Shown piece by piece: positions 44,486-53,953 of a DNA stretch of 64,000 bases. This DNA is from Chloracidobacterium sp. GTDB taxonomy: Bacteria; Acidobacteriota; Blastocatellia; Pyrinomonadales; Pyrinomonadaceae. Below the pieces are notes generated by a model, which made no database searches, was not told where the DNA came from, and was given only the letters and a program-made list of their open reading frames with translations. How positions within the stretch are numbered: position 1 is the stretch's first letter; every line of letters starts with the position of its first letter. The stretch is taken from NCBI GenBank assembly GCA_016712045.1, contig JADJRV010000018.1, forward strand, positions 62,001-126,000. Direction: 5' to 3'. Position numbers and translations under genes: made by a program.

Positions 44486-44962
44486 CTACTGGCAAACGCC
44501 AGCAGTACAAACAGTTGTCGGGCAACCCGAACCTGGGCACGGAGCCGCACTACATGTGCACGATACGCTACCAAGTGCTTTCTGAGGAGCGACAAGCGAA
44601 GCGATCACTGGAAGAGCGACCATCGAAGCCAAGCCAATGGTCTTTAAGACCTGTCGGCGTGACTGACCCTCAAAACGAGGGGCGATCTTGCTGTCCATAA
44701 GGCCGTTCTCATTTAGCTGGTCAATAGCGAGCCACACGAAATCTTCGGTGACCTTGCCATTTCCGTTTGCTTCAAACTGCCGCACTATGTCTCCCACCGT
44801 GTTGTTACCGTCACACGATTTCCAAACAAAAGCAGCCGACTGATTCAAACAATGAGCTTTATTGGTGTCCATGTCATAGACGAGCACCTCGTCGGGCATT
44901 TCTTGAACCACTAGACCATTATGTCGGGCCATCGGATTCTGCGTATTATTCGGATTATTCAT
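44486..44962 (-). CDS. PqqD-domain protein with Tat-like signal and regular Cys tail (possible RiPP-like precursor)
   Basis: 158 residues from ATG 44962, seven bases after GGAGGAG; a TTG four codons upstream is rejected. Residues 10-95 form a PqqD/RRE-type winged-helix domain (LVVQEMPDEVLVYD, AHCLNQSAAFVWKSCDG, VWLAIDQLNENGLMD). Residues 101-107 (SRRQVLK) fit the twin-arginine consensus and lead into a hydrophobic stretch to about 131. The last 24 residues hold six Cys at 135, 137, 142, 147, 152 and 157, i.e. CxC and then one Cys every five residues. PqqD domains bind leader peptides for modification. Upstream lie an HprK-like kinase and strong tandem promoters. Similar PqqD-Tat proteins occur in acidobacteria but I know of no function for them. 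Confidence 0.85.
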   Translation of the reverse strand: MNNPNNTQNPMARHNGLVVQEMPDEVLVYDMDTNKAHCLNQSAAFVWKSCDGNNTVGDIVRQFEANGNGKVTEDFVWLAIDQLNENGLMDSKIAPRFEGQSRRQVLKTIGLASMVALPVIASLVAPQKALGSVSCTCSAAPCPGSGCPTTVCTAGVCQ

Positions 44963-45007
44963 CTTCTCCTCCAAGCGTTAGATATTAAGCACAATTAAGG
45001 TAAGGCC

Positions 45008-45035
45008 ATTGTACCTCAGTTTTCGTTTTTGTCAA
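45008..45035 (-). promoter_or_regulatory. consensus promoter of the PqqD-Tat-Cys gene (proximal)
   Basis: TTGACA and TACAAT with 16 bp between; about 46 bp from the -10 to the ATG at 44962. Confidence 0.7.
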
Positions 45036-45070
45036 CGATAATGAGATAACACAAAAAACTGTTCAACGTC

Positions 45071-45098
45071 ATTCTAACTCAATTTACGTGTTTGTCAA
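45071..45098 (-). promoter_or_regulatory. consensus promoter of the PqqD-Tat-Cys gene (distal)
   Basis: TTGACA and TAGAAT with 16 bp between. The -35 lies in the last codons of the HprK-like gene. It runs parallel to the proximal promoter, 63 bp away. Confidence 0.65.
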
Positions 45099-45914
45099 CG
45101 AAATCAAGCAAAGTTTCAGCAAAATTATCAGCGGAACCTCTTTGACTGGAAATAATTATGGCACGGCTCGAAATATTATTCAAGACGCCAAGCGAAAAAT
45201 CAGGCCTGTTTACAAACGAAAATGTAAAGGGCACCATTTCGAGTGCTGCGCTCCCTGCAGTCAATATCTTAGGATCCCATTTTGCATCCGGTTTGTATTC
45301 CGTCAAAAGAACCGTGCCGACAGCAATTGGCTCTGTTCCAACCACGCCGCCAAGGCCGGATGGCGTTAGTTCAAATCGGGTAAAGTTTTCGTCATCCGCA
45401 CGCATCGACAGGGTTCGTGGGAAGGGATACAAAAGTCCATCGCGGTCAAATATCGCGTAATCATCTGAGTAATAGACGGCCCCATTACGAACCAACTCGG
45501 CAACCAGTGTGGATTTCCCAACAAAACTTGTACCCGGCAGGATGATCGCCTTTCCCTTCCATCCAACAGCTCCCGCGTGAATAAATAGACGATCTACTGC
45601 CCTTTCCGCAACAGCCACCCGGATAAGACTGTTGAAATGATTGAAGAAATATTCGGGGACATCGCCATATTCGATCAATTCACCATCGTGGGAAAGAAGA
45701 TGAAGCCCGTCGCATCACGGGTGAAAGTAAAGGTCGTATCAAAATTTTCTGTCGTCAGGGGGCGAATATCGTTGAGTAAAGCCTTGCGTGTAACGAGCTC
45801 CGCCTCATCAATAACCCCCTGATCGTTCCCATCCAGACGGATCTTGACCCCATAACATTCGAAATCGAATGATCGGACATCGATGTGAGAATTTTGGTTC
45901 GTCGCAACGTTCAT
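45079..45914 (-). CDS. HprK-related kinase (P-loop, HPr-rel-A type; one frameshift)
   Basis: About 278 residues. The N-terminal part (FDFECYGVKIRLDG) is followed by IEYGDVPEYFFNHFNSLIR, LFIHAGAVGWKGKAIILPG and the P-loop GTSFVGKSTL, then YYSDDYAIFD, which together match HPr kinase/phosphorylase-like proteins. It lacks the clear HPr-binding features of true HprK. The frames meet at about 45703; adding one G in the GGG run gives GLHLLSHDGELIEYGD. It begins 4 bp after wecB and lies just before the PqqD-Tat-Cys gene. I recall HprK-related kinases of this type being described alongside PqqD-like proteins (the HPr-rel-A system). The target is unknown. Confidence 0.8.
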
Positions 45915-45918
45915 AGCG

Positions 45919-46998
45919 TTAGCAGTTGATCTGTCCTAATACGATCTTTGTCACTATCTGTGAAACATTAGACGTTAGGTATTCTGCGGGTGCTGTCCAG
46001 GCCGCAGGCTGCGATATGGCGAGTTCTACCGCCCGCACGATAGCGTCGGATTCTGTGCCGCTGAGGATATTGCTGCCGCAATCGATCGTCTCCGGTCGGT
46101 CTGTCACCCTACTAAGCGTCACATTAGGGATGCGAAAGATCGCGCATTCGTCTTGAACGGTGCTACTGTCCGTCAGCACCGCAAGTGAATTTTTTGCAAG
46201 TTTGGCGAAATCAAAAAAAATTAAGGATTTGAGCAATCGGATGCTTGGCGTGGTCGGCCGCACGCCAAGTAGCTGTAGCTTTTCCGCCGTTCTGGGGTGG
46301 GCGGAGACTAAGACAGTTTTGTCGAATTTCGTGGCGACGGCCGCAAATCCGTCAAAGATCTTTTGAATTCCCCCTTTTGTATCTATATTGACCGCACTGT
46401 GTATTGTCGCTAAAAAATAATCAAACGGTTTAACACCCAAACCTTTCATTACACTGCTCGATTCGATCTGGTCGGCAAAGCTGTCATGCACCTCTTTTAT
46501 AGGGTTGCCGGTAACAAAGATCTTTTTCGTCTCGATGCCTTCTCTAATTAGATTGCTCATTGATCGAGATGTATAAGGTAGTAGGACTGAGCTCGTATGG
46601 TCGACCGCGATACGGTTGTCCTCTTCGACGTTTTCGTTGTCGAAACATCGGATGCCGGCTTCCAAATGAAATACAGGTATCTCTTTTCCCGAGACGGAAG
46701 TTGCGGCTAGTGCGGCTGTTGATCCTCCAAGTGCAAGGATGCGGTCAGGTTTATGTTCGGCAACAATAGCTTTAAGTTCTGACGAAATTTGCTCGGGTCC
46801 ATTCAAATGCGAATCTACGACCAACTGATAGTTGGGTGAGCGTATCTCAAGATCGCGGACCAGATCGTCGCACATTTCCCTTTCCGAATTCGTGACTATT
46901 TGGACAACGATGTGCTCTGAGTGCTGGTCTAGCACTTTTAACATAAGGCTAAGTTTGATTATCTCCGGCCTTGAACCAAAGACGGTCATTACTTTCAT
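45919..46998 (-). CDS. wecB: UDP-N-acetylglucosamine 2-epimerase family protein
   Basis: 359 residues with the GT-B-like epimerase layout: MTVFGSRPEIIKL at the start, VFHLEAGIRCFD, ENVEEDNRIAVDH, TGNPIKEVHDS, VSAHPRTAEKL and the C-terminal TDSSTVQDECAI with DCGSNI. WecB interconverts UDP-GlcNAc and UDP-ManNAc for surface polysaccharide. Slightly divergent from typical WecB, so the substrate could differ. Starts 3 bp after the heptose kinase gene. Intact. Confidence 0.88.
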   Translation of the reverse strand: MKVMTVFGSRPEIIKLSLMLKVLDQHSEHIVVQIVTNSEREMCDDLVRDLEIRSPNYQLVVDSHLNGPEQISSELKAIVAEHKPDRILALGGSTAALAATSVSGKEIPVFHLEAGIRCFDNENVEEDNRIAVDHTSSVLLPYTSRSMSNLIREGIETKKIFVTGNPIKEVHDSFADQIESSSVMKGLGVKPFDYFLATIHSAVNIDTKGGIQKIFDGFAAVATKFDKTVLVSAHPRTAEKLQLLGVRPTTPSIRLLKSLIFFDFAKLAKNSLAVLTDSSTVQDECAIFRIPNVTLSRVTDRPETIDCGSNILSGTESDAIVRAVELAISQPAAWTAPAEYLTSNVSQIVTKIVLGQINC

Positions 46999-47001
46999 AA
47001 C

Positions 47002-47967
47002 TTAGATATTGTCAGATAACGCCTTCCGTAATTCCGTGAGCGATATGGCAGTTGTGCCGACCTGTTCGACAACGAGCCCGGCTGCTGTATTCGCAATTTT
47101 GGCCGCTGTCTCAAGATCTGCCCCGGAACCTATCGCAACAGCAAGCGAAGCGATGACCGTATCGCCAGCACCTGTTACATCATAGACTTCGCGTGCGAGG
47201 GTATTTAGGTGGAATGGTTCACCGTTTTTCCGAAACAGGGTCATTCCATCTTCTCCTTGAGTGATCAAAACGCTATTTAAATTGAGGTCGGTAAGCAGTT
47301 TATTCCCCGCGATGTCGACCATTTGCTGTGTGTTTTCTTCGAGTCCGCATGCGTCTGCCGCTTCGCGGCGGTTTGGTGTCAATAACGAAGCAGCGCAATA
47401 TTTTGTGTAATCCTTGCCTTTTGGATCGACTAGAACAGGAACATTGACGCTAGTTGCAAGATCGATCACACGACGCAATAACGGATCACTCAAAAAGCCT
47501 TTTGCGTAATCTGAGATGACAACGGCCTGCGAGTCCGTTATTAGCGGCTCTATCTTTGCCCAAACCCATTCCTCGTCTTTCGTTGAGAGATTAGTATCAG
47601 TCTCTTGATCGATGCGGGCCATTTGTTGGCTGTGGGCGATGATACGGGTTTTTACGGTGGTTGGCCTTCCGGCAATTGTTATCAAATGCTCGTGTGAAAC
47701 ACCGACCTTGGAAAGTACATCGGGAATCAATTCCCCCTCGGCGTCGTCACCGATGATCCCAACTAACATCGGCGTTGCTCCCAGACCGCAGACATTAGCG
47801 GCAACATTTGCCGCTCCCCCAGCCGCTAGCGTCATATTGTCTAGTTTGACGACTGGCACCGGAGCCTCGGGCGAAATACGGCTGACACTTCCCCACCAAT
47901 AGCGGTCGAGCATCACATCACCGATCACGAGGACCTTTGTATTGGCAAAGCTATCTAGGATATTCAT
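47002..47967 (-). CDS. D-glycero-beta-D-manno-heptose-7-phosphate kinase (RfaE1 domain)
   Basis: About 321 residues, PfkB/ribokinase family: VLVIGDVMLDRYWWGSVSRISPEAP, AGGAANVAANV, VISDYAKGFLSD and the anion-hole motif VTGAGDTVIA. It matches the kinase half of HldE. The cytidylyltransferase half is not fused here but is encoded by the upstream gene. Start: ATG 47967 (a TTG one codon earlier also possible). Part of the LPS heptose pathway series. Confidence 0.93.
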   Translation of the reverse strand: MNILDSFANTKVLVIGDVMLDRYWWGSVSRISPEAPVPVVKLDNMTLAAGGAANVAANVCGLGATPMLVGIIGDDAEGELIPDVLSKVGVSHEHLITIAGRPTTVKTRIIAHSQQMARIDQETDTNLSTKDEEWVWAKIEPLITDSQAVVISDYAKGFLSDPLLRRVIDLATSVNVPVLVDPKGKDYTKYCAASLLTPNRREAADACGLEENTQQMVDIAGNKLLTDLNLNSVLITQGEDGMTLFRKNGEPFHLNTLAREVYDVTGAGDTVIASLAVAIGSGADLETAAKIANTAAGLVVEQVGTTAISLTELRKALSDNI

Positions 47968-47972
47968 CAAGG

Positions 47973-48968
47973 TTATTTTGAGGGAAACGCGGCGTCGACC
48001 GTCTCACACCATATATGTGCAATAGTTATGTGAGCCTCTTGAATACGAGCGGTGCGTTCCGACGGGACCATGATACACGCATCGCAAAGCGACGCTAATT
48101 TTTTGCCCGCTGCTCCTGTCATGCCTATGATCTTGCAATTCTTTCGTCTGGCTTCCATAACTGCCGCAATGACGTTTCGCGAATTACCGCTGGTACTTAT
48201 CGCTATCAGGCAATCGCCCTCGACGGCGAGAGCCTCGACCTGGCGGGCGAATATTCGTTCGAAATCATAATCATTGGCAAGAGCGGTCAATGCCGACGTA
48301 TCAGTGGTCAAAGCGATTGCCGGCAACGCACGCCTTTCGGTCTCGTAACGCCCGACAAACTCGGCCGCGATGTGCTGAGCATCCGCCGCACTGCCGCCGT
48401 TGCCGCAGATGAGGACTTTATTTCCATTATTAAAGGTATCAAGCAGCAGTTTGGCACAAGCATTGATGGTTTCTTCGCCAGAATCTAGAACCGCTTGAAA
48501 CACACGGAGGTGTTCATTTAATGATGTTGCGGTGATCGAACCACCGGTATCCTGCGAATTATTTTCACTTTGACCCATCTTTTCAGCGATCGAGCTGGTT
48601 GAGAACCCCGGCACGAACGGAAGCGACACGACCTTACCGCCATTTGCTTTTACAAAATCCGCACCGATTATCTCGTCCTCTTTCCAGTCGTTGCCTTTAA
48701 CAAGGACATCGGGTTTTAATCGTTTGATCGTTTCCTCCGGCGTCAATTCATCATAAATTACCACCTCATCGACTGACGACAGTCCTAAAAGAACAGCTTT
48801 GCGGGCTTCTTGATCCTGCAGAGGGCGTCCAGGCCCCTTGATCGAACTCACGGATCTATCGCTGTTAATGCCGACGATAAGTTTGTCACCAAGAGCTTTC
48901 GCCCGGGCAAGCAGATCTACGTGGCCCGGATGTATGATGTCAAAACAGCCGTTTGTAAATACGATCAT
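47973..48968 (-). CDS. fused heptose-1-phosphate adenylyl/cytidylyltransferase (RfaE2) and sedoheptulose-7-phosphate isomerase (GmhA)
   Basis: 331 residues. Residues 1-130 are the nucleotidyltransferase RfaE2: TNGCFDIIHPGHVDLL, LIVGINSDRSVSSIKGPGRP and VKGNDWKEDE. Residues 145-331 are a SIS-domain GmhA: ICGNGGSAADAQHIAAEF, ALTTDTSALTALANDYDFE and ISTSGNSRNV, ending with IQEAHITIAHIWCE. This joins the first (isomerase) and last (nucleotidyl transfer) steps of ADP-heptose synthesis in one chain; in E. coli RfaE2 is fused to the kinase instead. No gmhB is visible. Intact and in register with both neighbours. Confidence 0.92.
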   Translation of the reverse strand: MIVFTNGCFDIIHPGHVDLLARAKALGDKLIVGINSDRSVSSIKGPGRPLQDQEARKAVLLGLSSVDEVVIYDELTPEETIKRLKPDVLVKGNDWKEDEIIGADFVKANGGKVVSLPFVPGFSTSSIAEKMGQSENNSQDTGGSITATSLNEHLRVFQAVLDSGEETINACAKLLLDTFNNGNKVLICGNGGSAADAQHIAAEFVGRYETERRALPAIALTTDTSALTALANDYDFERIFARQVEALAVEGDCLIAISTSGNSRNVIAAVMEARRKNCKIIGMTGAAGKKLASLCDACIMVPSERTARIQEAHITIAHIWCETVDAAFPSK

Positions 48969-48971
48969 ATT

Positions 48972-49964
48972 TTATCGACCAGCCGCCACATTTAGCCCGC
49001 TGCCTTTTACCTGTTCTTCGATCCAGGCGTACGTTTTTCCAAGTCCATCTTCTAGCGACACAGACGGTTCCCAGCCAAGCACTTCGCGAAGCTTAGAATT
49101 ATCCGAATTGCGTCCGCGAACGCCTTGCGGCCCGTCGATGTGTTTCTTTGTGATCTCGACACCGGCTACATTTGCGATCATATCGGCAAGCTCATTGATC
49201 GAGATCATTCGGTCCTGGCCAAGATTTATCGGTTCGGCAAAATCTGATTGCATCAGTCTATAAATGCCCTCAACGCAATCGTCGATGTAGCAAAAAGATC
49301 GCGTCTGTTCGCCGTCGCCCCAGATCTCGATCTCGTGGTTGCCGGTAAGCTTTGCGATGGCAATTTTTCGGCTTAACGCAGCGGGAGCTTTTTCGCGCCC
49401 GCCATCCCAAGTGCCGTTTTCGCCAAATATATTATGAAAGCGGACCGTACGGGTTTCGATGCCGTAATCCTGCATATAATGCATGCAAAGCCGCTCGGAT
49501 ATCAGCTTTTCCCAGCCGTAAGCATCCTGCGGGTATGCAGGATATGCATCAGCCTCTTTTAGCGGAGCGACATCTGTCTCCTCTTGCAAATGTTCAGGAT
49601 AGATACAGGCTGAGCTTGTATAAAGATAACGTTTGACGCCATTTTCGCGAGCGGCTTCGAGCGAATGCAGATTTATCAGCGAATTGTTGTAAAGGATCTG
49701 AGCGTGATGATTTGAGATAAATCCCATTCCGCCCATGTCGGCGGCGAGGGCATAGACTTGATCGACGCCTTTTGTCGCTTGCTGGCAGTTTTCCCATCGG
49801 CGAAGGTCGAGCAATTCAAATTCATCGGCATCAGTCGGGCCAAACTCAGGCAATTTGATATCCACGCCACGCACCCAATACCCGCGAGCCCGCAGATACG
49901 TCACGAGATGGCTGCCGATAAAGCCGCCCGCACCAGTCACCAAAACCCTCGGTTGTTCGCTCAT
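48972..49964 (-). CDS. NAD-dependent sugar epimerase, GDP-mannose 3,5-epimerase-like
   Basis: 330 residues, extended SDR: VLVTGAGGFIGSHLVTYLR Rossmann motif, YTSSACIYPEH, a Tyr-x3-Lys active site as YGWEK and RTVRFHNIFGENGTWDGGREKAP, which closely resembles plant GDP-mannose 3,5-epimerases. The neighbours make LPS heptose, so an ADP-heptose epimerase role (HldD) was considered; the motifs fit the GDP-mannose epimerase better. Starts the minus-strand LPS series. Confidence 0.82.
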   Translation of the reverse strand: MSEQPRVLVTGAGGFIGSHLVTYLRARGYWVRGVDIKLPEFGPTDADEFELLDLRRWENCQQATKGVDQVYALAADMGGMGFISNHHAQILYNNSLINLHSLEAARENGVKRYLYTSSACIYPEHLQEETDVAPLKEADAYPAYPQDAYGWEKLISERLCMHYMQDYGIETRTVRFHNIFGENGTWDGGREKAPAALSRKIAIAKLTGNHEIEIWGDGEQTRSFCYIDDCVEGIYRLMQSDFAEPINLGQDRMISINELADMIANVAGVEITKKHIDGPQGVRGRNSDNSKLREVLGWEPSVSLEDGLGKTYAWIEEQVKGSGLNVAAGR

Positions 49965-50092
49965 ATCTTAATGGTAACGTTGACAATGTTGCCGCTGGCA
50001 AAGGTTAATACTAGCAAATGCCGAAATGTTTGAAAACAGATGCTTTGAACGATTCGAACAAATTGGCTAAACTTTGAAACACATTACTTCAC

Positions 50093-52749
50093 ATGGAAAC
50101 CGCGACGCCGATGCTTCGGCAATATCTTGAGATCAAAAAGCTCTATCCGGGAACGATACTGTTTTTCCGGCTAGGAGATTTTTACGAGATGTTCAACGAA
50201 GACGCGGTCACCGGTTCGCGTGAGCTCGATATTACGTTAACGGCACGTCACAAAGACTCGCCAAATCCGGTGCCGATGTGCGGTGTTCCCTACCACGCCG
50301 CTCCAAACTACATTGCCCGATTGGTGCGTAAAGGCTATCGTGTTGCGATTTGCGAGCAAACTGAAACGCCGACCAAGGGCACAAAGCTCGTCAAACGTGA
50401 GGTCGTCCGCGTCATTACGCCCGGAACGGCGATCGATCCGCAGCTTGTCGAAGCAAAAGATACGGTTTACCTCGCATCTATTTGTGGCAGCGGCGACACA
50501 TATGGAGCGGCGTTTCTCGAAACCTCATCGGGCAGTTTTGCGACAACTGAGATAACCGGCTCAGATTCGTGGTCAAAGATTCGCGACGAGATCGAATCGC
50601 GTTCCCCGCGAGAATTGTTGTATCCACGCAACTTGGAAAAGCTGATCGAAAGTTCGTTTGGCGGCGGAAATGTTTCGGCGGGGCTGTTTACCGAGCGTGA
50701 GCAATCACCACAAACGAACGCGATCACATTGACGCCGCTGGATGATTCGTCATTTGACGAACGAGCCAGCACTTCCCTGTTAAAAAAACACATGGAGGTC
50801 GCAAACCTCGCCGGATTTGGCCTCGATGGCCACGCGGCGGCAATCGGTGCGGCGGGTGCGTGTCTCAAATACGCCCAAGACACACAGCGGGCGACCGCGG
50901 GACATATCACGGAGATAAGCTATTTTGAGCCGTCAGACGCGATGATTCTCGATGCGGTGACGCTCAGAAATCTTGAAATATTTGATTCGCGCGGCGATAA
51001 AAATAAAAACACGCTTTTCGGAGTGATCGATGAGACCGCGACCGGAATGGGTTCGCGGCTGCTGAAACAATGGGTCCAGCGTCCATCCTTAAAACGCACT
51101 GAGATTCAGACTCGGCTTGCGGCTGTCACCGAGCTTTCTGATCTGATACTCCGCGACAAGTTGCGATTCCTAATGAAAGAGGTCAGCGATCTCGAACGCC
51201 TCGTCGGCCGCCTCAATCTTGGCACGGCAACGCCCCGCGATCTGATCGCTCTAAAGCGTTCGATGGATCAGACTCCGTTGTTAAATCAAACACTGGCTGA
51301 CTCAAGTTCTTTGCTGCTGCAAGTTTTATCCGAGAACATATTTGAATTGCCTGAGACCCGCGATCTGATCGACCGAGCCATCGGCGACGAGCCGCCGGTA
51401 AATGTCAGCGACGGCGGTGTGATACGAGCGGGCTTTGACGCCGAGCTTGATGAAATTCGAGGCATTTCGACCTCGGCAAAACAGATCATCGCGGCGTTTG
51501 AGGAGCAGGAAAAGACACGCACCGGCATCGCCAATCTAAAGATCCGGTTCAATAACGTCTTTGGCTATTACATCGAGATATCAAAGGGGCAGGTTTCCCG
51601 TGTTCCCGACGATTACGAACGCCGACAGACGCTTGCCAATGCCGAGCGATTTACCACGCCGCAGCTAAAAGAGTGGGAGCAAAACGTGCTCGGTGCCGAG
51701 GAACGCATCGCCCAGATCGAGGCGGCTTTGTTCACGCAGGTCAAAGCCAAAGTTTGCGAAGAGACTCGCAAACTGCAATCGACCGCACGAGCTATCGCGA
51801 CCCTAGACGCGCTTTGTGCGTTAGCTGAGACGGCATCGCGGCGAAACTATGTTTGCCCTATCCTGCACGACGGCGATGAGATCGAGATAAAAAATGGCCG
51901 TCATCCGGTCGTTGAGGCTGCTCTCGGGAATGCGTTCATCCCGAACGATACGTTGATGAACAACTCGACCGACCGTCTACTAATACTCACCGGAGCGAAC
52001 ATGGGCGGTAAATCGACCATTTTGAGGCAGGTTGCGTTAATACAAATACTTGCCCAAATCGGGTCGTTCGTTCCCGCGACATCGGCAAGATTGCCGATAC
52101 TTGATCGGATCTGGACGCGTGTCGGGGCGTCGGATGATCTCGCCTCGGGCCGCTCGACATTTATGGTCGAGATGACCGAAACCGCGTCGATCCTGCACAA
52201 CGCCAGCCCGCGGAGCCTGATCTTGCTTGATGAGATCGGACGGGGGACATCGACGTTTGACGGGCTTTCGATCGCTTGGGCTGTCGCCGAGTTTTTGCAT
52301 AACTCGCCGGAACACTCGGCGAAGACCTTATTTGCGACGCATTATCACGAATTGACCGAACTTGCGGAAAATCTACCGGGAGCTAAAAATTATCAGCTTA
52401 CGGCAACCGAACGCGACGGTGACGTTGTGTTCCTGCACAAAATGCAGCCTGGCAAGGCGTCAAAATCTTACGGTATTGCGGTCGCAAAACTCGCGGGGCT
52501 TCCCGTTTCGGTCATCGAACGGGCAAAAAGCGTGCTTGAAAAGCTCGAAAAATATGAGCTTGCCGTTTTTGCGGATGAGAAAAAAGACGGCCTGGCAAAA
52601 GCCGCCGCTGGACGGCTTGCCTCGCAAGTCTCGCTTTTGCCGTTACGAATGAAACTGCTATCGACGAACTTCGTGGTGTAAATGTCGAAGATCTAACGGC
52701 AGACGAATCTAAAGAGTTACTGACCAAAATCAAAGGAAAGATCATATGA
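50093..52749 (+). CDS. mutS: DNA mismatch repair protein MutS (one frameshift near the C-terminus)
   Basis: About 885 residues. The mismatch-binding domain starts LEIKKLYPGTILFFRLGDFYEMF (Phe-x-Glu as FYEMF), followed by connector, lever and clamp domains, and the ATPase: GANMGGKSTILRQ, DEIGRGTSTFDGLSIAW and ATHYHELTELA. The frame breaks at about 52637 in a T-run; one more T gives VSLFAVTNETAIDELRG and a C-terminus to 52749, which overlaps the next ATG. Essential architecture intact. Confidence 0.95.
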
Positions 52750-53544
52750 CAAACCGCAGATCGTTCTTAAAAGCATCACTTGCCGGATTGCCATTATTGG
52801 CCGCGACCGAGGCCGTCGGCCAAAAATCGGCGGTTCAGGTCTATAAGAAACCGCTTGTCGTCTCGACTTGGGACAGTGGTCTGCGGGCGAATGCGGCGGC
52901 GTGGAAAGTCTTGGAAAAGGCGGCAAGGCGATCGACGGAGTCGAACAGGCTGCACGTTCGGCCGAAGACGGTCAGCGGATGCTGAAAAGGCGTGGAAAGA
53001 ATGGCTGAAAAAATCTGAATACAAGCCTGTGATAAATATCGAGAACCGTAAGCCAATGAGTCTCAATTCCCCGTCGGCTCCACCTTTCTTTGACGACGGC
53101 TCGGCGAATCACGACACAATGGGGACGATCGCTTTGGACGCGAATGGCGACCTTTCGGGAGCATGTACGACGAGCGGGATGGCATTTAAGATGCATGGCC
53201 GCGTTGGCGATTCACCGGTGATCGGAGCGGGGCTTTTTGTCGATAATGAGGTCGGTGCCGCGACAAGCTCGGGCGTGGGCGAAGAGGTTGTCCGCATCTG
53301 CGGCACGCATACCGTCATCGAACAGATGCGGATGGGACGTTCGCCGGAAGCGGCTTGCCGTGAGGCAGTTATGCGTGTCGTAAAACGCGATCCGGCAAAG
53401 GCAAAGGAGCTACAGGTAGGGTTTGTCGCTATCTCAAAAAAAGGCGAGGTCGGGGCTTTTTCTGTGGTGAAAGGGTTTACTTACTCGGTAACAAATTCAC
53501 TGTATCCTATCGGCACGGTCATCAAATCCAAAAGTCATTTTTGA
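52746..53544 (+). pseudogene. Tat-exported glycosylasparaginase family protein, frameshifted and internally deleted
   Basis: Tat signal NRRSFLKASLAG at the start, then TWDSGLRANAAAWKVLEKGG and AIDGVEQAARSAED (after adding one G near 52918). The second half holds the autoprocessing Thr site NHDTMGTIALD, SGACTTSGMAFKMHGRVGDSP and GAGLFVDNEVGAATSSG. Family length is about 340 residues; only about 266 codons remain. The stretch between AED and ADAEKAWKEWLKK (about 80-90 residues, normally with GGLPNE) is missing. Asparagine-linked GlcNAc is the usual substrate in the family. Its end overlaps the convergent HIT gene by 10 bp. Confidence 0.8.
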
Positions 53545-53867
53545 ACCCGGTCACCGGAATAGACGTGAAAGTGCAAGTGCTTTGAGTCTTGATAATCGCC
53601 TAGGTTGGTCAGAACTCTTGCAGCTCCTTTTTCAGCCACAACAGAATCCGCAACCTTTCTAATCACCTCGAACAACTCCATAAATAATGCGTCGTCTGAG
53701 CTTTCAAGCGTAAGCAGCGACGAAATATGGCGTTTGGGGATAACTACAATATGCGTTCGCCAAAACGGCCGCGTGTGGTGATACGCGAGCACGTTGTCGG
53801 TCTCGTGCACTTTATTGACGTCGATCTTGCCGCTCAGCACATTGTCGCAATAAAAATCGTCGCTCAT
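53535..53867 (-). CDS. HIT family protein
   Basis: 110 residues: DDFYCDNVLSG, VLAYHHTRPFWRTHIVVIPKRHI and the catalytic histidine triad in KHLHFHVYSG. HIT proteins hydrolyse nucleotide phosphoramidates or adenylylated species. Complete, with only one zinc-like Cys. Convergent with the preceding gene. Confidence 0.9.
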   Translation of the reverse strand: MSDDFYCDNVLSGKIDVNKVHETDNVLAYHHTRPFWRTHIVVIPKRHISSLLTLESSDDALFMELFEVIRKVADSVVAEKGAARVLTNLGDYQDSKHLHFHVYSGDRVQK

Positions 53868-53953
53868 AGGCTTATTACATCAAATATGACCTGCTTTATA
53901 AAAATCGGCGTGGCTGTTAAACTCGTATTTTAGTTTTTCACGAGAGCCTGTCG

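Noticed and set aside
48972..49964. ADP-L-glycero-D-manno-heptose 6-epimerase (HldD) call
   Set aside because: Considered because of the heptose neighbours, but the CIYPEH and NGTWDGGREKAP segments match GDP-mannose 3,5-epimerases.
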